64,000 nt of DNA from Ursus arctos. Its lineage: Eukaryota; Chordata; Mammalia; Carnivora; Ursidae. The stretch spans positions 29,667,718-29,731,717 of the forward strand of contig NW_026622974.1 of NCBI RefSeq assembly GCF_023065955.2, in the 5' to 3' direction. Position numbers and translations under genes: made by a program. The notes under the pieces are model-generated. The model was not told the origin of the DNA, ran no database searches, and saw only the letters and a program-made list of their open reading frames with translations. This document shows positions 11,875 to 23,324 of the stretch, in pieces. Each line of letters opens with the position of its first letter. The stretch's first letter is position 1.

Positions 11875-13543
11875 TAATTCTTACATTTATAAATACCATT
11901 AAATAATTTGTGAATGTGTTTTATCATTTTTTTGGTTAAAGTATTATAAGTGATGCTATTTTAGGGAGCAAATTTGCACTAAATTGCAGATGTCTGATGT
12001 AAAAGAATGTTCATTTTGAAAAGAGATGTAATTGAAATAATTGAACCTTTCATTATGGTTGAATTTTCCTCTTGTCTCTTTCTTTTTAGCAGTAATGATA
12101 GATTACAGAATTAATTTCTTTTACATTTTGTGGTTTGATTAAATCCCCTTAAATATTCTAGAGAGAGAATAAAAAAAAACACTAACCCACCCAGTTTCTT
12201 TAAAGTCCTGGAATTGACTTTCTGATAGAGCTTTCTTTCTAGGTTGTCTTAGTGGGAAAGGTAGGGGTATGGATTTGAACTCCTATTAGAGAAAAAATGT
12301 AGTCTATACTCTTCTCACAGGAACAGAATTAGGAATTATTTTAATCATATTTACAGACTGTATTAAACATCTACGTTATACAGAGCACTGGACTGGGAAT
12401 TCAGGAGTGGGTGTTACTAACAGTGTTTGGGGCTTTATTCCCCCTTGAGAAGCCTTGAGCTACATATAATAGATGCACACACAGACTTATGGTTGTTATA
12501 TTATAATCCCACAATTGCTGGAGAATTTCACCATATGTCAGAATTTTCTTACTCTGGTAGTTTAAACTATGCCAAGTTATTTTAAGAGACTGATTGGTGA
12601 CTAATAGCAGAACTCTTTGGAAAGTCTTCAGGAAGAAAAACCTGTGTCCAGGCATTTGTCCCAGGTACACATATGTAATATAGAGGAAATGATTACTGAG
12701 CCCATATGCCCAGAGATCTGTCTCACCTGTGTTATATGCTTCCTGCTTCAACTTCCCTATATCTGTGATAATGCAAAGAATCTTCAGCACTGAAGAAGGA
12801 AGATGAGTTAGAAATGTACAGCATCAAACAGCCAGAACACAGTCAGGACTTCAAGATGAAGTCAGGTCAAACTCCCCTGGGAAGTGCAGTTTCCACAACT
12901 TGGTGCAGGTCTCAGTGTGAGTTGAAGAAATGAGACATTGCAAAAAAAAAGAGAGAGAGAATCATTGATTTTGTGGGCTGTTAATAGTCATGGCAAATGA
13001 GCTCTGCCACAGGAAAGAAAGGCAGCATCTCTGAAAATAGAGATGAGAGGGATTTAAGAATAAAAAGAAGAAAGCAAAGATCTTAGGGTGTTTTAAATTT
13101 GATTTTTGGCAGTTTGGATATCTGTAAATCTTGCGTATATGGCTGTAGTTAAGTAATAAGGAAATAAAATAGAGAAAGAAACTGGAAGTCTATTATTAAA
13201 CCCTGTTCAATTATTAAGTTATTTTTTTCCTACAGCATCTTTTTTTTTTTTTTTTTTGGTGTATAGGTTTCCATCCTTTTTTGCCATTGAATTCAAGAGC
13301 AAAGCTATCATGTGGATTGTAATGCAATATCCTGGCCCTGAATTTCAAACTATAGATGAATTCTAAAGTGAGATGAGTTATTTTAACAAATACATCCCAG
13401 ATTTAAACTCAGATGTAGTTCACAAGGAAAAAAATATTAACGTTGTCCAAGAATCTATGCAAGGCAGAAGGAGCCGATGGAGGCTCACTCAGGTCATTTA
13501 TTGAGATGTTTTCAAGGCCATTGATCCAGTCTAGGGAATGGAA
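11875..13543. other. No gene recognised
   Basis: AT-rich. Contains a 129-codon open frame on the minus strand (12401-12790) with no recognisable domain, a gagagaga run near 12949-12961 and an 18-base T-run at about 13240-13257. About 12375-12410 (agcactggactgggaattcagg) may be a scrap of MIR. Confidence 0.4.
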
Positions 13544-13544
13544 C

Positions 13545-13745
13545 TAACAATTTATTGAGTACTTACTAGATGCTAGATACTGTGGTAAGTACTAATATTT
13601 CTTCATAACCACTCCACAAAATTGGATTGTGAAATCATAGCCACAGAAAGGAGGAATTAAATGTTTGGAGAAATGATTGCACAGGTAATGCTGACAGATC
13701 TATATGGGCTTTACTGCAAATGCCAGTGATGCCCACTGCAGCATG
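13545..13745 (-). mobile_element. MIR SINE
   Basis: The plus strand shows the reverse-complement MIR order: ttattgagtacttactagatgc, ctgtggtaagtacta, cttcataaccactcc, tgaaatcatagccacag, gcacaggtaatgctgacag. Heavily diverged. Confidence 0.7.
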
Positions 13746-13845
13746 CTGCCCTTTTAGCAGGTGTACAGGTGTAAGTTAATGAGGTTGATAAAGCTCTTTT
13801 ATACACATTAGGTCATTAGATTCTGGGAGGTAGGTATTGTTATTT

Positions 13846-14012
13846 ATGTATGTATGTATTTATTTATTTACAGTATGGTTAACACTCAATGTTACATTAG
13901 TTTCTAGTGTACAACATAGTGATTCAATAACTCTGTACTTAGGCTAAGCTCACCAGGAATGTGATTACCATCTGTCGCCATAGTATCCCATTACAATACC
14001 ATCTTTCAGCAG
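13846..14012 (-). mobile_element. L1 3' end fragment
   Basis: A TTTA/TGTA-rich run (the former poly-A tail) is followed by cagtatggttaacactcaatg, ttacattagtttctagtgtac, aacatagtgattcaataactc and ccatctgtcgccatag. This is the reverse complement of the carnivore L1 3' UTR. Truncated 5'. A short piece just to the left (13798-13845, cattaggtcattagattctgggaggtaggta) looks like another MIR remnant that it interrupts. Confidence 0.85.
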
Positions 14013-14188
14013 CCAACATTTAAAAACCTTCTCTTCAAGCTAGAGATAAGAACCCTAGTATGGTTAAAGTTTGGCTTCTTCCCTCATTGAGGACTCAGGG
14101 AGTGCTCTTTCCTGGTCAAGCAAAGCTTGAATTCCTTCAAAGAGACAGGTGTAAAGACCTAAATCCAAGACCCAGGGTATATGAAGAG

Positions 14189-14676
14189 CAGTGGTCTCAA
14201 AGTGTGGTTGGAGGACTCCTGGGAGTCACTGAGATCCTCTTGGGAGGTCCCTAGGAGTCCTCCTTTTCCAGCTACATATCTGGAGGCTGAGTTTTCTTCA
14301 TCTGCTTCAATGAAAATAATGTATCACAACAGGTTGAATAAAGAAGCTAACGTGAGAATTCAGCTGCCTTCTGCCGGACATTAAAGATTTTTGAAAAAAA
14401 CATACAATAGTGTCATTCTTCTCACAGACTTTTTTTTTTTTTTTGGATAGTATTGCTATTTTTATATTTATTTTTATTTAAAGCAAGTAAACATTTAATA
14501 ATTATTTTATTTTCTTTTTATTAATTTATTTTATGTATTATTTTAATTTTTTTTTCAATTTTAGTCTTTTATACAGTAAATATCAGTAGATAGAATCCAT
14601 ATAAACAAAATATCTTTGGGGGTCTTTAATTTATAAGAGTTTAAAGGGGTCTGAAGATCAAATATTCGAGGTGTAG
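14189..14676 (+). mobile_element. hAT-superfamily DNA transposon, internally deleted
   Basis: Left end cagtggtctcaaagtgtgg matches the hAT terminal inverted repeat (cagtggttctcaaagtgtgg). Near the right end, aaaggggtctgaagatcaaa followed by attcgagg is the diverged opposite terminus. Between them come words of an old mammalian hAT 3' end: gaaaataatgtatcacaacagg, attcagctgccttctgcc, acattaaagatttttg. An AT-rich stretch and an 18-base T-run follow. No transposase frame remains. I cannot name the exact family, and no clean 8-bp target duplication is visible. Confidence 0.7.
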
Positions 14677-14689
14677 AGTATTGTTTCTC

Positions 14690-15454
14690 TACACTGAATT
14701 GGATACAGACCAGAACACAGTTGATGAGATAAAATGGGCCTTCCTATGACTATTGCATTTTGGAAGTCCATCAATAATTTAAAACCCAATTTCATTTTCA
14801 TCAGTGGCCTAGGTAGTCTAATTTTTATCTCATTTATTAGTTTTCTAAATCCTCAGAAGACGAAAATAACCAGTCAAGAATATCAGAAATCTCAAATTCC
14901 CCAATTAATCAAATCAAATCAAATCAAATCTACTATTAAAAGTAGTCAGGGAAAATATGTCAGACCTTCATTTCAAGTTTAATTGGACAATTTCTATAAG
15001 TCCATGTAACCTTCCTAATATTACTTAGGTCTCTACAAATTAGATCACAAGTCTCAGTTAAAATCAAATCTAGCATCCATTTCATGGCATAGCTTTAATT
15101 TAATTTAATTGATATGTCTCCTTTCTTGCTGACTAAAGTCTACCAAGCTGCTATTCCACTTATTAACCAATACCTTTACAAGTAATTCTTGACAAAATCC
15201 CGGAGTATTTTATCAGTAAATAAAGCAGATGCATGTAGTACGTTTAGAGTAGCACCGCTTTATTCTTTATAAACTCCCCTGTAGACCAGGTGCTATGTCC
15301 CGAAATTGCATGGATTGAAAAGCCATGTTGGTGTCACTAACTTTACATCCTGTCATGTGGTATACCTAGAGGACCAAATAATGATAGATGAAGGGTGTCT
15401 TAAAATTCTAAAATAGTAAATGAATTGATCCAAAATTGTGAAGAGCGTGCCAGT
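14690..15454. other. No gene recognised; ATCAA repeat inside
   Basis: Includes a short pentanucleotide run (aatcaaatcaaatcaaatc, about 14906-14929) and a TTTAA run near 15100-15113. No exon or known repeat family identified. Confidence 0.4.
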
Positions 15455-15745
15455 GGTGGCTGGCACATGGCTACCCAGGAAGAGATAAAACAGGTAGCCT
15501 CCCTTGCAGCTATGAATGCTTGCATGACTAAGTTATTGACAATGAAATGTGAATGAAAGCGTTATTAGAATCCGTAAGGATGGAGGGGTCACTCCACTGG
15601 TTTAAGCTCCTGAATAACTGTGTAAAAGAGTCTATCTATCTGCTGTCCAAGACTACATGAAGAAGAAATAAACTTCTATTTTGGTAGAACCATTGCATTT
15701 TTGTCTTTCTTTGTTACAGCAGCTTAGCCTTCACTCCAACTAATG
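15455..15745 (+). mobile_element. MaLR (MLT1-like) LTR fragment
   Basis: Reads ggcacatggctacccagg, tagcctcccttgcagcta, gcatgactaagttattg, gatgaag-type words, then gaagaaataaacttctatttt and gttacagcagcttagcc ... aactaatgcata. The AATAAA signal followed by 'gttacagcagcttagc...actaatac' is the usual 3' end of an old ERVL-MaLR LTR. Family name is from memory. No internal retroviral sequence is present. Confidence 0.65.
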
Positions 15746-16190
15746 CATATTCAAAATAAAAATATAGAATTTCGACATAACATGTCTAGGCTACAGAATG
15801 TAGCCAATTAAACTTATATAAAGGTCCAATCAATAGACTTGATTACATTAATTTTCTAATTTTAAATGCTTATTCTTTTATCAACCAATAGCATTTAATA
15901 ATTAAAAGTTTTAGCAATTATAAACACATCCACTACAGAGCTACACAGAAATAGATGTTCAGCTCTTTGTTTTAGCAAAACCTGAGTGCATTACAAACCT
16001 CTTAAATTGAATTTAATTTTCTGTGGCAGTTTTGCAGACTTATTTTATCTCACTCTGGACATAAAAACTTAGAGTGAAATTTTCCCAAAATTCCCCTTTA
16101 TCTTCCTTACCCCAACACACATAAAGGTAGAATTGCTGTTTTTCATCCCTTACACTGGATGTTAAGGCTTCATTCTGCTATTGGCTTCTT

Positions 16191-16395
16191 CTTCTTCTTC
16201 TTTTTTTTTTTTTTATTTATTTATTCGACAGAGATACAGACAGCCAGCGAGAGAGGGAACACAAGCAGGGGGAGTGGGAGAGAAAGAAGCAGGCTCATAG
16301 CGGAAGAGCCTGATGGGGGGCTCGATCCTGTAACGCCGGGATCACGCCCTGAGCCGAAGGTAGACGCTTAACCGCTGTGCCACCCAGGCGCCCCC
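16191..16395 (-). mobile_element. CAN-SINE, young arctoid-type subfamily
   Basis: Carries the body word agacagccagcgagagaggg and a well-kept head (right end accgctgtgccacccaggcgcccc). A 16-bp exact target-site duplication ctgctattggcttctt flanks it (16175-16190 and 16396-16411). Little divergence from the copies at 39834 and 49271, so it is a relatively recent insertion. Confidence 0.96.
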
Positions 16396-16939
16396 CTGCT
16401 ATTGGCTTCTTGCACCTGGGTAGTCTGGCTTGTTGAATTTCAGTCTACCTACAGCATGAGAACCTTCAGGAAAAGACTGGAAATAGACTGATGGTAGAGA
16501 CATTTTCTCTTCCTGGAAATACTCAAGGACAAGAAGGTAGAGTATGTGACAAGGAGACCAAGGTATCAGTAGTAGTTAGGACAGAGGTCCACAACATTTT
16601 AACCTGTAGGATGTACTTGATATTCTCATGTCTGACACTCCCATGGGCTCACTTACTGGTGCCATGACCAGTTTGCTAGTCAGAACTTCATCTCTTTCTT
16701 TCCTTCTCATGAAAGCATATCCGAATGCCAGTGAGAAGAAAATACTTATTATACCAGTAATATCACATGTGTTCTAATTTATTGGAAAACTAAAATATCT
16801 GAACTTTAATACTTTTAGCTATTGTTAGCTCCAAATTATTTTTTTATTTCCCAATAATTGAAGTAACCATCATGTTGTCGAATTCTTGACTAAGAATTCT
16901 TGATTAGGTAGGTGTTGATGTTTAAAAAATAGAGTCATG

Positions 16940-17121
16940 GAGGGGCGCATGGGTGGCTCAGTCAGTAAGTGTACAACTCTTGATTGAGCCCTGCGACCAA
17001 CTCCATGCTAAGTGCTGAGTCTGCTTCAGATTCTCTCTCTGTCCCGCTGTGCTCCTCCCTGCGCACGTGTGCTCTCTCTCTCAAGTAAATAAGTAAAATC
17101 TAAAAAAAAAAAAAAAAAAAA
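16940..17121 (+). mobile_element. CAN-SINE (SINEC), plus strand
   Basis: Starts ggggcgcatgggtggctcag, passes through a shortened CT-rich body and ends in aagtaaataagtaaaatct plus about 19 A residues. No clear target-site duplication found. The head has lost the usual spacing in the middle, so it is an older or rearranged copy. Confidence 0.9.
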
Positions 17122-17689
17122 GAACTAAACACAGTCAAGAAATTCCTAATGAATTTACTCTCAATATTAGCACAATCATGTTTGCAGCTTTTAGGTTCTA
17201 AAACTCATTGTAAATGAAAACATAATGCAACGCTTGCCATAATATATAATGTGCAAAATAAACTTAGGCTCTTTACACATAAAATGGTCTTTGGTTTCCA
17301 TCTCTTTCAAATGGTGATGGTTGGGATATAAAATATGACTTATATAGTGAAACATGTATAAGATATAAATAAAATGTGAAGCTTCAGGAAACCATGCTAG
17401 TGAGGGAATTCAAATGTTGAACAAAGGGCTTTGTTCAATGAATGTTCAAATCCTGATAATCTATAATTTTTTCAAATTGTTTCAGTTCTCTCTGCTATCT
17501 GATTTTTAAATGTCATCCTTTCAAAAATGGCATTATACTTTTAGCATCAAGTAAACATAAATTTCTATCTTCTGTATATAAAAGCCTATGACATTCACTT
17601 ACTAGGGAAAGGCTAGTCAATATTAGCCTTTTTTTATTTTGGGCTCCCCATAGCATCTTATGGGGAAAACTCTCTGTTTTCTATCTTAT

Positions 17690-17880
17690 CACAATCATCA
17701 TACCTTCTTTCAATCCACCCCTTCACTGCCCCACCCCTTACTTTCACTGCACTTGAAGCCCATGGGGCCAGTGACTGTACTGGTCTAACTCACTCCTCTA
17801 TTCCCAGCACTTTGCACAATAGCTGCCACACAGCTAATTCCCAGTAAACACTTAATTGGAACAAATTGAATTGATCAGAA
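17690..17880 (+). mobile_element. L2 LINE 3' end
   Basis: The run tgaagcccatggggccagtgact, ctattcccagcactttgcac, aatagctgccacacag, cagtaaacacttaattgg and aacaaattgaattgat matches the L2 3' terminal order (agcaccttgagg..., ccagtgcctggcac, ctcaataaatatttgttgaatgaat). Diverged. Confidence 0.6.
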
Positions 17881-17884
17881 TTAA

Positions 17885-19280
17885 GTCCTCAATAAATACC
17901 TCTTAAATGATTAAAGCTCAGTTATCTGGGAGAAAGCTCATAATTGAATAAAAGCAACATCTAACTTGGATTCAAAACAGTAATTTCAATTATGCTCTAA
18001 TTGAAGGTTTAGTTGTATTCTTTTCTTAACCTTTCATGGACCAAGTACTCAGGCACTCATGTTCTCTTTCCTATGCCCTCTAGACTGGTGCTAGTTGGGG
18101 AAAAAAATCCAAATTTTTATCTCTGTGTCTAATAAACTGAATATTTAGAATCATAGAATTTAGTTACATTAATCATTAAATTTTTGGGCATCTCCGTTTT
18201 CTTTTTCTAAAATTAGGGACTTGCGTTGCATCTGTCTGTCATCTATGGAAGGGAAATTATTGTTTGGCAATGAGTTTTAACTGCTCAGTCTCTGTGGAGA
18301 TCCATCAGGTAAGGGAAGGTGCTAAATATAGAATTCCTCTGGGTTCTACTCTCTCCACTTGCAAACGTAATAGATTTAAAACTCATAGTTACAATTCAGA
18401 TATGCAGACATATAACTTTATTTCTCCACAGGTGAACTTAACCTGTCTCTGAGCTCTGTTTTGTGTGGTGTGGGTGATTAATCTTGCTCTTTAAAGATAA
18501 TGGTCCTTCTGGTTTCCTCAGTTCTGTCCAGATGATGTTAGAGTCTTTTGAATGAACAGGGTTTCTCTCCCCCTCCTTTTCCTTCTGTTCTCCCTGCTGG
18601 ATCTGGGAGCAGGGGTGCCCTTGCTCAACAATATCACATTTTTTTTTTTAACTTCATAGTGTTAGGGGAGGAGCCTCTGGTCTATTTGCTCTCCTCAGAC
18701 TCTGCTGCTGAGAGGTCCCATCTTGCTTGACAAGCACACAGCCACCTCTGCTCTTGCTGTGCCTGCTGTCACAGTGTGGCTACTGCAGGTTCATTCTCTC
18801 TGCACTATCAGCATACAGTGGTTCCTTTCCACTGCCTTTCTCTTGCAGATTTGCTTGAGAGCTTGCTGTGAATCCCGTTCAGTCCCCAGTTAGGGACACT
18901 CACACCCCCTGCTGTGGGACCACTTACCCTGTGGTGACAGTCCCAGTGAGTTTACCTATTGTCTAGGTTATCCTTTGAGTCATGTCCTGGTGGCTGACGA
19001 AAACTCCAGGTATGTCTGTAGTCTCCCAGACCTCTCCCTGACTATGGCCTACACTCTCTCCCTACAGTGGTGCCCTACCACCATTCCTACTCTACTGTGG
19101 CCATTTCTTGTCAGTTTGGGACTTATGAGTAGATGGCCTCAGATTGAAAAATAAGCCATAAAATGAATGGAAGGTGGTGAAGTAGTGACAATGAGTGTAG
19201 ACAACAGGATAAAATTGTTTTTAAGGGAGGGTAGAAAAATAAGGCATTGTATGGAGGGAGGTTGGGTCCAGAGAGTTTGG
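17885..19280. other. No gene recognised
   Basis: 18540-19140 is unusually CT-rich and GC-richer than its surroundings, with short open frames only. It could be an old LTR or 5' UTR-type sequence but I cannot place it. 19140-19280 is purine-rich and also unassigned. Confidence 0.35.
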
Positions 19281-20165
19281 ATGAGAGAAATCATATGATA
19301 ATTGTCTTTCTCTGCTCGACTTATTTCACTTAGCATTATCTCCTCCAGTGCCGTCCATGTTGCAGCAAATGTTGAGAACTCGTTCTTTCTGATAGCTGAG
19401 TAATATTCCATTGTATATATGGACCACAACTTCTTAATCCAGTCATCAGTTGAAGGGCATCTTGGTTCCTTCCACGATTTAGCTATGTGGACAATGCTGC
19501 TATGAACATTGGGGTGCATATGGCCCTTCTCTTCACTACGTCTGTATCTTTGGGGTAAATACCCAGTAGTGCAATGGCTGGGTCATAGGGTAGCTCAATT
19601 TTTAACTTTTTAAGGGACCTCCACACTGTCTTCCAAAGTGACTGTACCAACTTGCATTCCCACCAACAATGTAGGAAGGATCCCCTTTCTCCACATCCTC
19701 TCCAGCAATTGCTGTTTCCTGCCTTGTTGATTTTTGCCATTCTAACTGGCGTAAGGTGGTATCTTAGTGTGTTTTTGATTTGAATTTCCCTGATGGCTAA
19801 TGATTTTGAACATTTTTTCATGTGTCTGTTAGCCATTTGTATGTCCTCATTGGAAAAGTGTCTGTTCATATCTTCTGCCCATTTTATGATTTGTTTGTTT
19901 CTTGTGTATTGAGTTTGAGAAGTTCTTTGTTGATCTTGGATACCAGTCTTTTATCTGTAGCATCATTTGCAAATATATTCTCCCATTCTGTGGGCTGCCT
20001 CTTAGTTTTTTTGACTGTTTCCTTGGCTGTGCAGAAGCTTTTTATTTTGATGAAGTCCCACATGTTCATTTTATCTTTTGTTTCTCTTGCCTTTGGAGAT
20101 GTGTCATGAAAAAGGTTGCTTTGGCCGATGTCGTAGAGGTTGTTGCCTATGTTGTCCTAAATGCT
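19281..20165 (-). mobile_element. L1 ORF2 C-terminal segment, relatively young
   Basis: The best-preserved L1 coding stretch in the window. On the minus strand, 19483-19869 stays open for 128 codons and contains [19 protein letters not shown], the zinc-knuckle-like CWRGCGERG ... HCWWEC and the block [19 protein letters not shown] frameshift near 19500 separates it from the downstream frame (PSTDDWIKKLWSIYTMEYYS, then MLSEISRAEKDNYHMISLI). L1 homology stops near 19281 without a poly-A tail, so the 3' end is missing too. The right edge is the 5' truncation. Confidence 0.93.
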
Positions 20166-21098
20166 TTTAATAGTACAGCATAGGTACAGGGAGATAAAAC
20201 ATGCCTTAACCTCTCTTTCCATCCCACTATCTGAGGTGGATGCTTTCTTTCCTCTAATATCTCCAGCGTTGTCTTTGTCTTTAGACAACAAAAGCATTAC
20301 GGAAGAAATAAGATAGGAAAAAAAAAAGATTCTGTCATTGTTATAAAATCTACTGAGAACAAGGAGAGGAGGCTAACTTTAAAGAACAGAGAAGCCCATG
20401 TTCTTTCTTTTCTTAAAATTTGCTGCTTTTAAGAAAACAGAAACTTTTATCTCTGGTATCTTTTCTAGGGCTCTTAAGTCTTCAATCAGTGGAGCTCGCT
20501 CAGGATTACAATAGTTTTTAGAAATGTAGTCTTAGGTAAAGGCAGTTTAGATAAGAAGATACTAATTTTCAAGTGGTATGGATTCTGTATTAGGCGTTGA
20601 ACTATAGAGAGGTCAGTTACTCAGATGCACATGAGGGGAAAATTCAAGGCGTTTAGATGAAGACTCTGCTTTGCTGTTAATTCTTTTAAGCCCCTAAATA
20701 CCACTTACGCAGAATACTGTTGCTAGTTAGGAATACCTTTAGAAGGTTTAAAGAATTTTGCTATTATTGTAGACCATGTCAATTTATTTATGCTTCTCTG
20801 ATATTCATTATGTAGGCCTATCTAATTTCTAATCTGGAGACTTTGGTAATCGGATCATCACAGAGAAACCAAATATCATTTTATTCAAGTAGTGGAAATC
20901 ATATTGCACTGTTATTTAGGATTGAAGCCTTAGAAAGCATTTGAAACTTGTGAGATTAATCATAGTGCAAAATATTATCATTTATTCTGTTATATGTCTA
21001 CAAAGATAGTTTTGTTGCTGGGTTTTATTATACTATACCGTCAACTGGGTCACTTTTTGCAAATCTCTCTGCAGAATGAATGCTTATGGCTAAAGAAT
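20166..21098. other. No gene recognised
   Basis: No recognisable repeat or coding signal between two L1 blocks. Confidence 0.4.
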
Positions 21099-21099
21099 T

Positions 21100-21128
21100 C
21101 ACACACACACACACACACACACACGCAC
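21100..21128. repeat. CA microsatellite
   Basis: About 13 CA units (one interrupted by g near the end), immediately 3' (left) of the L1 block and possibly derived from its tail. Confidence 0.95.
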
Positions 21129-21639
21129 ATTCCCTTCACCCTTGGCTTAAGGAACTATAATGGACATATAACATTGTATAAACTTAAGATATAAACAAAA
21201 TGATGATTTCATATATGTATATATTGGGAGCTAATTCCCAAAATAAGGTTAGTTAACACATCAGTTGCTCACATCGTTACCTGCTTTCTGTTGTTTTTTA
21301 TTTTGTGGTGAGAACTTTTAAGATTTACTCTCTTAACTTTCCAATATACAATATTGTTAACTATAGTCATCTAGGTGTACATTAGATCCCCAGAACTTAT
21401 TCATCTTATAACTGAAAGTTTGTACCCTTTGACCACATTCACCCATTCTCCCCCACCCCTACCCCTGGCCACTACCAATCTACTCTCTGTTTCTACAAAT
21501 TTTGGTTTTTAGTGATACCATGCGGTATTTGTCATTTTCTGTCTGGCTTATTTCTCTTGGTATAATGCCCTCCAGGTTCATCCATGTTTTAAAAAATGAC
21601 AGGATTTCCTTTGTTTTTATGGCTGAATAATATTTTATC

Positions 21640-21644
<5 letters not shown>

Positions 21645-21680
<36 letters not shown>
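21645..21680. repeat. AC microsatellite inside L1
   Basis: About 18 AC units where other L1 copies have tatatatacacac. It is a local expansion of a pre-existing TA/CA stretch within ORF2. Confidence 0.95.
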
Positions 21681-21681
<1 letters not shown>

Positions 21682-22764
21682 ACATTTTCTTTATCCATTC
21701 ATCCACTGATGGACATGTAGATTATTTCCATGTTTTGGCTATTGTAAACAGCACCGCAGTGAACAAGGGAGTGCAGATAGTTTTTTAAGATACTGAGGTT
21801 CCTTCAGATATATACTCAGAAGCGAGCTTACTGGATCATATTGTAATTCTATTTTTAATTTTTTGAGGAACCTCCATACTATTTTCCATAGTAGCTGTAC
21901 CAGTTTACATTCCCACCAACAGTGTACAAGTGTTTCCTTTTCTCCACCTCCTTGCTAGCATTTGCTATCTCTTTTTGATAATAAAGATCCTAACAGGTGT
22001 GAGGTAATGTCTCGTTGTGATTTTGATTTACATTACCTTGACGATTAGTAATGTGGAGCACTTTCTCATGTACCTGTTAGCCATCTGTATGTCTTCTTAG
22101 GAAAAATGTCTATTTAGGTCCTCTGTCCATTTTTAAATTAGGTTTTTTGTTTTTGTTGTTGTTTACTATTGAGTCCTATATATTTGCTATAGGAGCTCCT
22201 TATATATATTTTGGATATTAACCTCATATTGAATATATGGTTTGCAAATATTTCCCCCCATTCTATAGATTGCTTCTTTACTCTATCGATTGTTTCTCTT
22301 GCTGTGCAGAAGCTATTTAGTTTGATGCAGTCATACTTGTTTATTTTGGCTCTCGTTGCTTGTACTTTTTGGTGTCATATCCAAAAAATCATATGCCAAG
22401 AATGTCAAGGGGGTTTTCCCATGTTTTCTTTTAGGAGTTGTAGGGTTTCAGGTCCTAGATTTAAGTCTTTAATCTATTTTGAGTTAATTTTTTGTGAGTG
22501 GTGTAAGATAGAGTTTCAGTTTCATTCTTTTGCATCTGAATATCCAGTTGTCACAACACCGTTTATTGGAAAGACTATTTTTTTCCGCATTGAGGATTCT
22601 TGACTCTGTTGTCACATATTAGTTGACCGTTATATGCCTGGGTTTATTTCTGGGCTTTAATTCTGTTCCATTGGCATATGTGTCTATTTTTTTTTCCAGT
22701 ATCATACTGTGTTGATTACTCAAGCTTCAGAGAATAGTTTGAAGTCAGAAAGTGTGATGCCTCC

Positions 22765-22964
22765 GGGGTGCCTGGGTGGCTCAGTCGTTAAGCGTCTGCC
22801 TTCGGCTCAGGGCTTGATCCTGGCGTTCTGGGATCGAGCCCCACATCAGGCTCCTCCGCTGGGAGCCTGCTTCTTCCTCTCCCACTCCCCCTGCCTGTGT
22901 TCCCTCTCTCACTGGCTGTCTCTCTCTCTGTCAAATAAATAAATAAAATCTTAAAAAAAAAAAA
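22765..22964 (+). mobile_element. CAN-SINE, young subfamily, plus strand
   Basis: Complete: ggggtgcctgggtggctcag head, cccactccccctgcctgtg body, tctcactggctgtctctc and a tail tcaaataaataaataaaatc plus A-run. Flanked by a 14-bp target-site duplication with one mismatch, agtgtgatgcctcc (22751-22764) and agtgtgatgcttcc (22965-22978). Inserted in the older L1. Confidence 0.96.
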
Positions 22965-23243
22965 AGTGTGATGCTTCCAACTTTGTTCTTCTTTCTTATG
23001 AATGCTTTGGCTATTCAGGACTTTTGTTTGTTCCGTAAAAATTTAAGAATTGCTTTTTCTAGTTCTGTGAAAGATGTCATTGGAATCTTGATAAGGATTG
23101 CATTGAATCTGTAGATTGCCATGGGTAGTATGAACATTTTAACAATATTAATTCTCCCAATTCATGAATGTGGGATATTTTTCCATTTATTTGTGTCTTC
23201 TTCAGTTTCTTTCATCAGTGTCTTATGGTTTTTTGCACACACA

Positions 23244-23322
23244 CACTTTTTAAAATTGAAGTGTACTTGACACACAATGTTACATTGATTTCAAGTGTAC
23301 TACACTTTTTATCTATATGAAA
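23244..23322 (-). mobile_element. L1 3' UTR scrap
   Basis: The piece tttttaaaattgaagtgtac, ttgacacacaatgttacattg, atttcaagtgtac is the reverse complement of an L1 3' end, adjoining the 5' edge of the preceding L1. It is either a separate short insertion or a rearranged part of it. Confidence 0.75.
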
Positions 23323-23324
23323 CT

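Larger units (their letters stand above)
21148..23240 (-). mobile_element. Older L1, 3' UTR and ORF2, with a SINE
   Basis: On the plus strand it runs from the antisense 3' UTR (cttaagatataaacaaaatg, tgatttcatatatgtatata) through ORF2 antisense words such as tttttatggctgaataatat, cattcccaccaacagtg, ttggatattaacctcatat and gattgcattgaatctgtag. The coding frame is broken throughout. A CA tract (21645-21680) has expanded inside it, and a SINE (22765-22964) interrupts it. Divergence is greater than at 19281-20165. Confidence 0.93.

Noticed and set aside
12401..12790. 129-codon minus-strand open frame
   Set aside because: No domain, no codon pattern that stands out, no promoter or splice context. 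Expected by chance in 64 kb of AT-rich DNA.
19483..19869. L1 ORF2 fragment as a possible expressed protein
   Set aside because: Open for 128 codons but lacks the endonuclease and reverse transcriptase parts and is frameshifted at its C-terminal side. It is a truncated element.
20166..21098. Gap between two L1 blocks as one split L1
   Set aside because: The blocks differ in age and both cover the C-terminal ORF2 region, so they are separate copies.
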